Positions 45,382 to 54,304 are shown, numbered from the stretch's first letter. The stretch is DNA of 64,000 nucleotides from Flavobacterium marginilacus (GCF_026870155.1 NZ_CP113975.1:2046001-2110000), one strand, 5' to 3'. Notes: a model not told the origin generated them from the letters alone. Numbers and translations: made by a program.

Positions 45382-45435
45382 AAAAATAGTATTTTCTTTT
45401 AAGATAAACTTATCTTAAAAGAAAATACTATTTTT
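45382..45435. promoter_or_regulatory. 54-bp palindrome over the copper operon promoter
   Basis: Two perfect 26-base inverted arms (45382-45407 and 45410-45435) are separated by two bases; the centre reads AAGATAAACTTATCTT. Read leftward, the distal arm ends in TATTTTTG (45388-45381), a -7 box that would start transcription about 15 bases before the CTG at 45359. This is a candidate metal-responsive operator. A terminator is less likely because no gene on either side ends here. Confidence 0.7.
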
Positions 45436-45729
45436 AATTTTGGATTTATTGTTGTTTAAATGAGTTTTATTTTTGCTGATGTAGATTTGAGCTATATTAG
45501 TAAGAGGTTGAATCATTATTTCTATATTTTTTAATGTTTGATAAAAGCTGTATTATGTAACCTCTTATTAATGGTAATAATTCATCGTCTCGAAAGTTAA
45601 CTGCTTTAACTTTTGAATTATTAGCATCAATTTCAAAATATGATTTGATCTATTGCAATTTCTTAACTATTTCATATCTAGTATTTGTATTAAATGGTGA
45701 AGCAGAATTGATCGGTTTTATTGGATTTT
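45436..45729. other. Intergenic region between copper operon and fic gene
   Basis: AT-rich. It contains TAAGAGGTT and AACCTCTTA as spaced inverted copies around 45500-45568, of unknown meaning. No gene found. Confidence 0.35.
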
Positions 45730-47292
45730 TTATAGGGTAGGGGGTAATTCAGCAACTGCTTTTCCTTTTAGTGTTTCATTTACCAAATATCCAAGGAATG
45801 TTGCAAATGGAATAATATTCTGATCTACACTGGCTTTTTCCAGTGCCTGCATGTATTCATCCCTTTTTTCAACAGGTATTACTGTCCATGGATATCCACC
45901 GGAGGCCAGCATAGCATTTAAAAGAAAACGTCCCATTCTTCCATTTCCATCCATATAGGGATGAATAAATACAAATATGAAATGTCCTAAAACAGCACGT
46001 ACCGAGGCTTCACTTTCTTGTTCAAGTAATTCAAAAAGAATTGGCATAGTATCACGCATAGCCTCGACGTTAAGCGGTGTGTGTTTAGAGTTTCCAATAT
46101 AGACTTGATGATTTCGATATCCTGCCAGATCCGATGCTTTTAATATGCCAGCAGCTACACTTGGATCAAATAGTTCTCTGTACCATTTGGAATGATCTTT
46201 GTCTACTTCGGAGCCAGGGTTTGCTCCCTTTAAGATTTCTTTAATTGTCTCTTTAACTTGTGTAAATGCTTGATAATAACCTCTTGCGGCCATAGCGTCC
46301 CTTTGTTTTCGATCTTCCTCATTTTCTTTTGCATCCCATTTGCCACTGCTCACTTTGACAATTAATTCCGGTGTTACACGATAGCGTTCAATTGATAATG
46401 AATGGTAAGCATCAGTAATAAAAATATCATCAATTTCTTTAAGATATGAATTAGTGTCTTTGGGTAGTCCGGGCTGACCAGGAAAGATATTTATAATATC
46501 TTCGCGCATCTGCATCCACATTAAGCGAATGCGGTTAGCATAGGGCGATCGTTCGCGCGGAGATAATTTGATATCAAGCTTATTGTTAAATGGGTCTTCT
46601 TCGCGAATATCGTAATCTGCTGCCTTGAATGTTTCAATGATCTGATCTGCTATTCTGTCACGATGTATATTGCGAAATGCACCGGCTAAACGCCCAGCGA
46701 GTGTGGTATGTCCATTCTCCAGTAATATTGGCAATAACTCAGAGGCATCCCTGATCATTGAAAGTGTCGTACGGGCATCAATTGCATTGTGAGTATAAAA
46801 AGAAGAGCTGCTATAGATAAGAGCACTCTGCAGATTGTACATCTTTATTCCTCTTTGTATCTCGATTTGATCAGGTGATACTATAGTAGTCTTTAGATTG
46901 AAAAGTGATGTATTGTATGGCAATGGGGTTGGTTTGTTGTTGCCTTCGGGGGAGCGAACAATTAACTGCTGTGGTACTGACCAGTTTCCAGAATGTATAA
47001 GCAGTGATTGATCAGCAGATATGCACCAGTTCTCCCCATATTTTTTATTAAGAAATTGAGAAATAAAATCCCAGTATGAACTAAACCAGGCAGTTGTTTC
47101 TCCTTCTTTTTCAATTGGATCTGTTGCAATATACCAGCCTTTGGAGACCTCTCGAATGAAGCCGTTTTTTACCAATAGCTGTCGATATTTTGCATTAGGG
47201 ATATCATCGGTATGTATCCCCACAATGTCCTTCTCTTGTAAGTCTTTAAGAAAAGTAAGTGCTTCTATAAATCTTTCTTTTGGTGTCGCCAT
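45730..47292 (-). CDS. Fic-family protein with N-terminal regulator-like region
   Basis: 520 residues. The Fic motif HPYMDGNGRMGR is at 444-455, with the catalytic His444, so AMP transfer (or another nucleotide or phosphate group) to a target protein is expected. The helix SLSIERY around 295-302 resembles the class II inhibitory (S/T)xxxE helix, with Arg in place of the usual Gly or Asn after Glu. The first 130 residues (YRQLLVKNGFIREVSKGWYI, then LLIHSGNWSVPQQLIVRS) resemble AbiEi-type regulators, suggesting DNA binding and self-control. Five 24-bp repeats stand just upstream of its start. No separate antitoxin gene is adjacent. Confidence 0.88.
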   Translation of the reverse strand: MATPKERFIEALTFLKDLQEKDIVGIHTDDIPNAKYRQLLVKNGFIREVSKGWYIATDPIEKEGETTAWFSSYWDFISQFLNKKYGENWCISADQSLLIHSGNWSVPQQLIVRSPEGNNKPTPLPYNTSLFNLKTTIVSPDQIEIQRGIKMYNLQSALIYSSSSFYTHNAIDARTTLSMIRDASELLPILLENGHTTLAGRLAGAFRNIHRDRIADQIIETFKAADYDIREEDPFNNKLDIKLSPRERSPYANRIRLMWMQMREDIINIFPGQPGLPKDTNSYLKEIDDIFITDAYHSLSIERYRVTPELIVKVSSGKWDAKENEEDRKQRDAMAARGYYQAFTQVKETIKEILKGANPGSEVDKDHSKWYRELFDPSVAAGILKASDLAGYRNHQVYIGNSKHTPLNVEAMRDTMPILFELLEQESEASVRAVLGHFIFVFIHPYMDGNGRMGRFLLNAMLASGGYPWTVIPVEKRDEYMQALEKASVDQNIIPFATFLGYLVNETLKGKAVAELPPTL

Positions 47293-47347
47293 TTTTAATT
47301 ATATTATTGTTAGCTATACTATAATTTACTTAAAAATTTGCATACGT

Positions 47348-47475
47348 AAGTATGTGGTTAAATTAGTATATGCAAATGTATTAAAATTAGTAAACATAAT
47401 CGTGGTAAAATTAGTAAATACCAATGTGTTTGAATTAGTAAATTCAATTGTGCTAAAATTAGTAAATGTAAATCA
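47348..47475. repeat. Five 24-bp direct repeats upstream of fic
   Basis: The core AAATTAGTA recurs at 47360, 47384, 47408, 47432 (GAATTAGTA) and 47456, exactly 24 bases apart. Read leftward, TACATTTG (47381-47374) fits a -7 box inside the array. Iteron-like operator sites for the Fic protein's own N-terminal domain are the likely meaning. Confidence 0.8.
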
Positions 47476-47696
47476 TAAAGAATATTTATATAAGCATTAT
47501 TATTTCTAGGTTTGATTAGATCAAAAAAAACATCTCGTTATTGATTCGAAGTTAAGTAATGGCTTGTATTTCTAAATGTAAATATTGTCTTTGCTCCAGG
47601 ATTATGGGAGCTTGAGCAACAAACCCTAACCTCAGATGGCAAAGCTGCACATTATACTTATAGAAATTTTAATTACATATCAATTCAGAAAAAGCC

Positions 47697-47993
47697 TTAC
47701 TGCTTTAGCGGCTTTATTGTTATTTCCACTTCGCTTCGATACCCAGGATGGTAGGAGGGCCGGTAATTTATATAGCCCATTTGCTGTAACTCCTTAAAGT
47801 ATTTATGATAGGTTGGCAGTGTGCTGATATGTGAAAGTGACATTATTTTGCTGCGGCTCACTTTAATGATGCATGTGTGTCCTTGTTTATAAGCGAGACA
47901 AAGAATTGCACTCAAAAGTGCAAAGTGCCAAACATTAAGCCTATTATCCTCTTCTAAAATTGAAAGGTACTTTAAAAGTTTTTTTAGTCTCAT
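47697..47993 (-). CDS. Small winged-helix-like protein of a mobile region
   Basis: 98 residues: NVWHFALLSAILCLAYKQGH, VSRSKIMSLSHISTLPTYHK, YFKELQQMGYINYRPSYHPG, with a basic end. The middle resembles a helix-turn-helix in which a transcription-factor-like recognition helix follows STLPTYHK. Proteins of this form are common beside excisionase-like genes in Bacteroidota integrative elements, as here (one-base overlap with the next gene). Role not established. Confidence 0.65.
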   Translation of the reverse strand: MRLKKLLKYLSILEEDNRLNVWHFALLSAILCLAYKQGHTCIIKVSRSKIMSLSHISTLPTYHKYFKELQQMGYINYRPSYHPGYRSEVEITIKPLKQ

Positions 47994-48265
47994 TATTTTG
48001 TATCGTTGAACAGATTCATTAAATCTGATTTGTTGTAATAATAAGATCCTAAAACTTTTTTGAAGCGCACTTTTCCCGTTATCCGGAGATTCTGTAATGA
48101 CGCTGCAGACATGTCCATCAGTTTCCTTACAACACGGCTTTTAAGCCATTCTGGATTTAAGTCGTTATCTTCTTTATTTTGACTGTTCTCTATAATTTGT
48201 TTGAACTGCTCTACCAGCAATTGACCAAATTGTCTCAAATCATCTTTAGTTATATTGTCGTTCAT
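47993..48265 (-). CDS. Excisionase-like MerR-type helix-turn-helix protein
   Basis: 90 residues from the ATG at 48265. An upstream ATG at 48289 is open too, but AGGAGG lies seven bases before 48265, a Shine-Dalgarno site that is unusual in this phylum and decides the start. The C-terminal half (EWLKSRVVRKLMDMSAASLQ, NLRITGKVRFKKVLGSYYYN, KSDLMNLF) is the HTH_17 excisionase fold found in integrative elements. It overlaps the next gene by one base. No integrase is visible in the window. Confidence 0.75.
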   Translation of the reverse strand: MNDNITKDDLRQFGQLLVEQFKQIIENSQNKEDNDLNPEWLKSRVVRKLMDMSAASLQNLRITGKVRFKKVLGSYYYNKSDLMNLFNDTK

Positions 48266-48289
48266 CTTCCGCCTCCTATTTTTTATCAT

Positions 48290-48845
48290 TAAATAGTCTA
48301 AGTTAGATCGGAATCTTATTTGTTACTTAAAAGTAGTGCTTTAAGTCGTTGTTAGGCATTCAAAGTCCGTACACAGTACTTTAAAATATTAAACAATCTC
48401 GGCCTTTGCGGTATCAATCTATAGATAATAAATTGATTTTATAAGAGAGAAAAAAACTGCAGAAAAATGGAATCATACATAGATGTAAGTAGTTTTAACA
48501 TTACCCACTTTAGGTGATATTTAATTTATTAAGAATCTTAAATATGGGATGCATTATCGATAGACTATCGAGCCTTTATCAATTTTTTATTGATCCAACG
48601 TGCCGTTTTTAACAATAGCACTCCAAATAATATTAAACATCCTAACAATTACAGTTACTACCCCTGAAAATAAAAGCAGTCTAAAGAGATCAAATCTGTT
48701 TATAATATACCTAAATTCGTGAAAAATATATTTGTAATTATTTTAAATTCCTGATACTATTTATTAGTCATTTGATTTACATCTTGAAGCATTTCTGGAA
48801 ATTTAAATGATTTCAATTTCGTAATTATAACAACTTCAATCTTTA
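48290..48845. other. Intergenic region upstream of the HNH gene
   Basis: No gene found. A perfect dyad TCGATAG-A-CTATCGA is at 48558-48572. The rest is AT-rich. Confidence 0.35.
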
Positions 48846-49910
48846 ATGAATTTACCTTTTTCAGATACTTTAACAACCAATAAATTAGCCTCTTCATTTG
48901 CTAATACTTCTGCTACGTATAAGTTTTATTGGTTAATTGCCATTATTGAGTTAGTTGAGAATGGCCAGACAAATATCAAAAAAAGAGCTATTTTTTCAAG
49001 AATGATAAGTAATTCCTGGTACACCGTAAATTACTTTCATGTCTCTTTCGGGAAACAGGATTTAATTCAAAAAGCAGTCCAGGATATTTTAAAATTCGAA
49101 AGCTTAGCAATCGACATCAAAAAAGATAATCTGATTTCAGTTTTAGAGAATTCCAAAAAAATTGAAACCCAAAAGTCTCTTGACCACTTTAATCTAAATG
49201 TACCTCATTGGTTTTTATCTCCTTGGTTTCCAAAAATACAAGGCGAAAATGATTCAAATTATAAAAAACGAATTTATTCATCTTCTCAAAATTTTGAGAA
49301 TGGTTGTCTTTATGGTCTACACGATGAATCAATTATCATTAATCCTATATGGATTAATTATTTAAAATTGAACTCAAAAATTCTCAAAGATTTCTGTTAT
49401 TGGAATTTGTCATTGTTTCTGCAATCAAGGAATCCGAATGTTCCGGATATTCCTAATAAGCTGATAAAACCTGCGACTAGAAACGCATTAACTAAACAAA
49501 GAACCAATTATTGGAATATTGTTTTTAAAGAATTAGGATCAGTAAACTGCATTTTTACAAACAATTAACTGCAGATAGATAATTTTGCGATTGACCATTT
49601 TATCCCGCATGCTTTTGTCTCCCACGATTTAATGTGGAATTTAATTCCAATAGATAAAAGTTTCAATTGTTCAAAAAGTGATAGGCTTCCTTCTATTGAT
49701 AAATATTTTGACAAGTTTTTCAATCTTCAAAAGACCGCTTTTGAAATCATCTACAATGAAAATCCTAAAAACAGGTTAATAGAAGATTATCTCACCATAT
49801 TTCCAAAATTGGAAAATTCTAATGATTTTGATTATTTAAGGTATAAAGAAAGTATACAGCCATTAATCACTATTGCTCAAAACAATGGATTTTCTTATAT
49901 AAATGATTAG
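48846..49910 (+). pseudogene. HNH endonuclease gene with an in-frame premature stop
   Basis: Two parts lie in one frame, split by a single TAA at 49566-49568. The first (240 residues, MNLPFSDTLTTNKLASSF ...) is the N-terminal domain of unknown type. The frame resumes at once with LQIDNFAIDHFIPHAFVSHD and LMWNLIPIDKSFNCSKSDRL P, a clear HNH nuclease core (Asp-His, His, Asn and the KSDRLP zinc or DNA-binding end). Intact length would be about 354 residues. Restoring one sense codon would rebuild the gene. A restriction or defence nuclease is likely given the neighbourhood, but the target is unknown. Confidence 0.8.
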
Positions 49911-50078
49911 TTTTATAAAGATATGAGTCAGGAGATTTTTATCGTTTTTTAGTTTGCAAGAACTTTTTTAAAAAGCAAAGTAATGAGATTTTTTCACGGC
50001 TTAGGGATGGACACTTCGTTGAGCTGGGTTCAAAAATTTAAAAAAAATGACACACAAAATTTAAAAATAATTAATTAA

Positions 50079-50110
50079 TTTGTTTTTTATGTGTGTTTAT
50101 TATATCTTTG
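50079..50110 (+). promoter_or_regulatory. Promoter of the XRE-ImmA gene
   Basis: TTTG at 50079-50082, 20 bases, then TATCTTTG at 50103-50110, 14 bases before the start. ACACAC and GTGTGT flank the region (about 50050 and 50091) as a possible operator. Confidence 0.6.
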
Positions 50111-50124
50111 AAAAAAAATAGATA

Positions 50125-51189
50125 ATGAATATTGGACAAAGAATAAGAGAGTTACGTGTAGAGAGAGGTTTTTCGCAAGATGACCTAGCAATTCGAGCAA
50201 ATTTCTCAAAATCATATATCCAGAAATTTGAAGAAGGTCAAAGAGAAATTAAATCATCACAAATGGCTCAATTAGCAGAGGCGTTTGGAATGGACATTTC
50301 AGAAATATTAAAGCCGATCAACTATACTTCTAATGAATTTGTAATTAAAAGTATTGAGTTTAGAGAAGCTAATAAACTTGAAATGGATGTAGATTATTTC
50401 ACGAAAAAGATACTTGGTCTTTTATATAAAAAATACTCTACTTATACTAAGTTGGAAAAGATTATGAATGAAAGTATTGCTTTCACAAATCCGTTAAAGA
50501 ATTTTGATGTAATTTCTTCAAATGAAAATGTTGAACAGGCTGCAAAAATTTTAAGAAAAAAATGGAAATTTGAGGATACTCCGATATATAACTTAATTAT
50601 TTTTTTAGAAGACTTGGGCGTTAAGATATTTGAAGTTGTTGAAGATGAAGATTTTGTAGGTTTTTCTTGTTGGGTTAAAAGTACACCTATAATTGTTGTC
50701 AATGCTAAAAGTACAGATGTCTCAAGAAGGAGGTTTACGATTCTTCATGAACTCGCTCATTTATTGCTAATATTTAATGAAAATGAAAATAAAGATAAGA
50801 TCGAGCGTTATTGCGATCAATTTGCTGGAGCAATGCTATTACCAGAAGAAATTCTTAAATCATATATAAACTCAACAGTTAGCATCACTCTTGAGGAGCT
50901 TAAAAGAATTAAAAGTAAATATGGTATATCTATACAGGCTATTTTAGTACGAATGGTGAATGTTAGATTAATTAACTGGGAAAAATATAAGCAATGGCAA
51001 GACATCTATAGATCATGGACTGATAAAGACATTGAATATAATGGAAGAGAAAAAGTCAGCAGATTTAATTATCTACTTGCTAAAGGTTTAAGAGAAGGGG
51101 CAATAACAAAAGATTTAGCAAGCGAACTTTCTGATATTCCTATGTCTAAATTAAGCAGTAGTGCTATAAATCAAGAGTTTTTATTCTAA
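50125..51189 (+). CDS. XRE helix-turn-helix plus ImmA/IrrE metallopeptidase
   Basis: 354 residues. An XRE domain at 1-62 (IGQRIRELRVERGFSQDDLA, FSKSYIQKFEEGQREI) is joined to an ImmA/IrrE (M78) peptidase with HELAH (His208, Glu209, His212) and downstream YCDQFAGAMLLPEE supplying the third ligand. Such proteins bind operator DNA and cleave a repressor or partner, and they often pair with a toxin. The next gene overlaps its stop codon by one base (TAATG), so translation is coupled. A Bacteroidota promoter lies immediately upstream. Confidence 0.92.
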   Translation: MNIGQRIRELRVERGFSQDDLAIRANFSKSYIQKFEEGQREIKSSQMAQLAEAFGMDISEILKPINYTSNEFVIKSIEFREANKLEMDVDYFTKKILGLLYKKYSTYTKLEKIMNESIAFTNPLKNFDVISSNENVEQAAKILRKKWKFEDTPIYNLIIFLEDLGVKIFEVVEDEDFVGFSCWVKSTPIIVVNAKSTDVSRRRFTILHELAHLLLIFNENENKDKIERYCDQFAGAMLLPEEILKSYINSTVSITLEELKRIKSKYGISIQAILVRMVNVRLINWEKYKQWQDIYRSWTDKDIEYNGREKVSRFNYLLAKGLREGAITKDLASELSDIPMSKLSSSAINQEFLF

Positions 51190-51626
51190 TGATAGTGCTA
51201 AATGACATAGAATTAATAACATGTTTAAAGCTTTTAAATATGTTGAAAAGTGCAGATTTTTATTTTTCGAATCTTTACATGACCAAAAATTATTTAACAG
51301 CTACAGAAAGACAGAGTCTTAATGTTCTATCTGGAGAAGAAAAAATAATTTTATTTGAATCAGGCTCTAATTTTTACAGTTTTTTCAATGAATTAAAAAC
51401 AGAACAATATCCAATTGGATTACCAGGAATGTCATCGGTTTATTATGCAAAGGAAAATAATATTCCAATCGTCACAGAATGTAAATTGACTAAAAGACTT
51501 GCTGAAGAAAATGGAGTTGTAGTATATAATTACGAACAAATTCTTAAATCAATTAATATTCAACAAGCACAAATTGATTATATCAATAATATGCTAATTA
51601 TGATGGAGAATAATCGAAATATTTGA
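51189..51626 (+). CDS. PIN-like protein paired with the XRE-ImmA regulator
   Basis: 145 residues. The C-terminal segment YYAKENNIPIVTECKLTKRL, AEENGVVVYNYEQIL has the shape of a PIN domain end (alternative: ...lvTxDxxL...A...gv.v...), with acidic residues at the expected places, but the first acidic motif is less clear. PIN proteins are RNases and common toxins. Its one-base overlap with the XRE-ImmA gene suggests a toxin-antitoxin-like unit. The family call is inference, so treat it as a probable PIN-like protein of unknown target. Confidence 0.6.
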   Translation: MIVLNDIELITCLKLLNMLKSADFYFSNLYMTKNYLTATERQSLNVLSGEEKIILFESGSNFYSFFNELKTEQYPIGLPGMSSVYYAKENNIPIVTECKLTKRLAEENGVVVYNYEQILKSINIQQAQIDYINNMLIMMENNRNI

Positions 51627-51823
51627 GATACGAGTATGAAAATTTATTAATAAAATAACCGAAGCAAATAGGAATATCGCTTCGGTCAGTTGAAATAAAA
51701 GTTTAGGCGCTCTTAATTTCTTCTGCAAAAGTAATAGATTTCTATTTATTACCTAATTATTCCTTGGGTTTTTAATCAAACGCCTCAGTTTTAAATTGTT
51801 TGATTGAACTAAATCTGATCACC

Positions 51824-51997
51824 ATGGCAAAAAATGGTACACCCGGAGATGGGCACCGTAATGGCACCGTTAAGGAAAGAAGTCAGACTTATAATCCAAC
51901 AACCGAGCAATGGGTTAAGCGTGATGCTAACACTGGTCGCTTTATGGATGTTAAGCAAGATGGCAATCCTTTTAAAGGAGTTCTTAAAGAAAAATAA
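51824..51997 (+). CDS. Small conserved hypothetical protein
   Basis: 57 residues: MAKNGTPGDGHRNGTVKERS, QTYNPTTEQWVKRDANTGRF, MDVKQDGNPFKGVLKEK. The same word order is familiar to me from many small proteins in other bacteria, always without known function. An ATG at 51800 would add eight residues; the MAKNG start is preferred by homology. A hairpin follows. Confidence 0.75.
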   Translation: MAKNGTPGDGHRNGTVKERSQTYNPTTEQWVKRDANTGRFMDVKQDGNPFKGVLKEK

Positions 51998-52022
51998 TTT
52001 CTTTATTGAGAGTAATTAGGTG

Positions 52023-52046
52023 TATAGCGCCTTTCAAGGCGCTATA
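52023..52046. terminator. Hairpin after the small hypothetical gene
   Basis: TATAGCGCCTT and AAGGCGCTATA form perfect 11-base arms with a two-base loop. There is no strong T run. Confidence 0.6.
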
Positions 52047-52076
52047 CTATTGTATAACTAAAAAGATAGAATTCTT

Positions 52077-52244
52077 ATGACTAATAATAAGATCACAAGA
52101 TTTCAACCGAGCCCAAAAGCTACTGTTTGCCATAAAAATAACTGTTTTACAGTTTATGGACAAGCGGCAGAATTGATTCAAGCTATTGCTATTGCTACCA
52201 CATTAGTGATTGCTGTTTCTTTGGTGGTTAAGACGTTGAAGTAG
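52077..52244 (+). CDS. Very small single-helix membrane protein
   Basis: 55 residues: a polar N-terminal half with two Cys (KATVCHKNNCFTVYG) and a C-terminal membrane helix (LIQAIAIATTLVIAVSLVV). It lies between two hairpins, 31 bases after the first, as an independent small transcript would. Family not recognised; a small toxin-like or structural membrane peptide are both possible. Confidence 0.5.
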   Translation: MTNNKITRFQPSPKATVCHKNNCFTVYGQAAELIQAIAIATTLVIAVSLVVKTLK

Positions 52245-52250
52245 ATTTCT

Positions 52251-52281
52251 AAACCGAGCTTTTATAAATAAAACTCGGTTT
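52251..52281 (+). terminator. Intrinsic terminator after the small membrane protein
   Basis: AAACCGAG and CTCGGTTT pair around a 15-base loop, seven bases after the stop. Confidence 0.7.
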
Positions 52282-52747
52282 AAATAAATTCCATAAATCA
52301 GAGAATGTAAGATTGAATTTCAATGTTTGTATGTTTGATCATTATTATGATATCATTAATATTGAGATATATACACTCGAACCAACAGTGAATATTTTAC
52401 TGACATAAATGAATAAAACTGTCAGAAAAAAATAGATTTTTCACTAGTACGGGTGACATATTGTCATTATTAAGCATTTTGACGAGTATCTTTGTAGTTT
52501 GTAGAATGTTTAATTCCCTGAAATACGCTGGCCTCAAAATTGATGCTATTATTTTGTTAATTAAGATTAGTCAAAAACTTCTCACGGTTGGACTAAATTT
52601 TATGAATCCTTGAAGAGGAGGTTCATTATTTTGGGTGTGCAAATATAATTTTTTATTTTTCTCCTACAAATTTTTTAACACTTTCCTTTTTCGGTGATAT
52701 TCGATACCGAATAAGTTTGAATGATAATCCCTAAACATTATAAAAAG
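52282..52747. other. Intergenic region upstream of the DUF2188 gene
   Basis: No gene, hairpin or repeat recognised in 466 bases. Confidence 0.35.
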
Positions 52748-52969
52748 ATGGGAAAAAATCAGCATGTAGTACCCCACAAGGATGGGTTTGCCGTAAAAGG
52801 TGCAGGAAATTCGAAGTACACAAAAATTACTTCAACGCAAAAGGAAGCGATTGATTTCGCAAGGCCAATTGCAAAAAACCAAGAATCAGAACTAGTTATT
52901 CATAGACCGAATGGGCAAATTCGAGCTAAGGATAGCTATGGGAATGATCCATATCCTCCAAAAGGATAA
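52748..52969 (+). CDS. DUF2188 protein
   Basis: 73 residues: MGKNQHVVPHKDGFAVKGAG, KITSTQKEAIDFARPIAKNQ, ESELVIHRPNGQIRAKDSYG, NDPYPPKG. This is the DUF2188 pattern in full. The start at 52748 fits the family; a longer frame from 52721 adds nine residues without support. Function unknown. A perfect palindromic terminator follows 11 bases downstream. Confidence 0.88.
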   Translation: MGKNQHVVPHKDGFAVKGAGNSKYTKITSTQKEAIDFARPIAKNQESELVIHRPNGQIRAKDSYGNDPYPPKG

Positions 52970-52979
52970 GGATTAGCTC

Positions 52980-53007
52980 AACAAGCCTAAATTAATTTAG
53001 GCTTGTT
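52980..53007. terminator. Palindromic terminator after the DUF2188 gene
   Basis: AACAAGCCTAAATT and AATTTAGGCTTGTT are perfect 14-base arms. Confidence 0.75.
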
Positions 53008-53047
53008 ATCATGTAATTAATGAAATAATATTAAAAAAGCATTTACT

Positions 53048-54304
53048 ATGGAGAATAAAGATTATTTTAAAGCACAAAGATATTTATTAGAAAATATGAA
53101 ATCAGATGATTTTATTTACACAAAAGACTTACTAGATTTAATTAGTAATGATGCACTGAAAGAATTGATTGTCAATAAATATGGGTTAGATAAAAATTAT
53201 AAAATTGAAATCTTAAAAATTGGGTATTTATATAATTTAATAAAACAATATTCTAAACGGTTTAATTTGATTCGTTTAGAAGCAAAGGAAAGTGAAGTTA
53301 CATGTGGATTAAAGTTTGATAATAAAACTCAAAAGCCTATTTATGTATTTAATATTAAAAATGGAAATGACCAAGAGGTATTCTATGATTCTATAGAAGC
53401 TGAAGCAATTTACGAGTCCATTAGTTTGTTTTATAATGATAAAAGTTTATCACAGTATGTTAAGTCATTAAGTAAACAGCCAGCAAAAAAAAGATTACTT
53501 AATGATATAAATGATTCTTGGCTAAAATACTATGAGAATAATCCCGATTCTGTTAAAACAAAATTATTTAGAATATTGAATCATCAGGATAATTTCTATT
53601 TGAAAAGCATTAATTCGTCATCTTATAAGGAATATGGTGTAGCTGAGTCTTTTGTTATGGCAATTATTGAGTTAAACAAATTCCAGAATTTAAATCCAGG
53701 AACTGAATTTATAATTTCTTCAGTTTCAATTAGCGAATCAAAATTAGATTTAATTATTTCACAAAAAAAATCTATTGCATTGGGTGAATTAGGATTTTTA
53801 AGATCATCAATTTCTATTAGAAATGAAGATCAGGGAAATACATCTTTTGGGGTTTATAGTACTCTGGAATTTTATCCTAAATCTATGGAAACAAATAAAA
53901 TATATTTATATCCTAATAAGGATGATAATGAAATAAAAAATTCTATTAGATCCACGCACACAGTTTCTCACGAAAATTTTCTAGCTGTCTTTTCAAATAT
54001 AAGTACCCTTTTTAATTTAGGAGAAGAAATGAAAAATGATTTTAAGTTTTATAAAGGTTCTAGTAGTTACGATGAATTGAAAAGTAAAATTGAGTACAAA
54101 ATTATGACTAGCAATAGTCCTTTTAAAGACATTACAAAATTAAAAGATTTATTTTCTAGAAGAAAAACAGGGCATATTGAAAATTTAGAAACATTATTAA
54201 GAATTTGTGCTGAATCTGACTCTATCGAGATGGAGTATGATTTAAAATTTAAATTACGGTATTTAATTTCTAATGTGTTATTGTATAATTCAAATAACTA
54301 TTGA
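53048..54304 (+). CDS. Uncharacterised 418-residue protein upstream of CBASS
   Basis: No domain recognised. The protein is soluble, Lys- and Ser-rich, without signal or membrane helices. The N-terminal third (MENKDYFKAQRYLLENMKSD ... LIRLEAKESEVTCG) is helical. The middle (about 185-290: ESFVMAIIELNKFQNLNPGT, FIISSVSISESKLDLIIS) looks alpha/beta. The C-terminal part has FKDITKLKDLFSRRKTGHIE. It has the same strand and very low GC content as the CBASS genes, 129 bases before the CD-NTase, but a weak hairpin lies between. It may be an independent defence gene or an accessory protein. Confidence 0.75.
   Translation: MENKDYFKAQRYLLENMKSDDFIYTKDLLDLISNDALKELIVNKYGLDKNYKIEILKIGYLYNLIKQYSKRFNLIRLEAKESEVTCGLKFDNKTQKPIYVFNIKNGNDQEVFYDSIEAEAIYESISLFYNDKSLSQYVKSLSKQPAKKRLLNDINDSWLKYYENNPDSVKTKLFRILNHQDNFYLKSINSSSYKEYGVAESFVMAIIELNKFQNLNPGTEFIISSVSISESKLDLIISQKKSIALGELGFLRSSISIRNEDQGNTSFGVYSTLEFYPKSMETNKIYLYPNKDDNEIKNSIRSTHTVSHENFLAVFSNISTLFNLGEEMKNDFKFYKGSSSYDELKSKIEYKIMTSNSPFKDITKLKDLFSRRKTGHIENLETLLRICAESDSIEMEYDLKFKLRYLISNVLLYNSNNY

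Noticed and set aside
47348..47475. CRISPR-like or coding repeats (a +strand frame gives KLVN-type peptide repeats)
   Set aside because: The 24-base units are contiguous with no spacers, and the + strand frame overlaps the fic start and has no support; promoter repeats are the simpler reading.
47560..47700. Protein-like stretch on the plus strand (WELEQQTLTSDGKAAHYTYR)
   Set aside because: No start codon or partner segment nearby and it runs into the opposite-strand gene; perhaps a relic, but not supportable.
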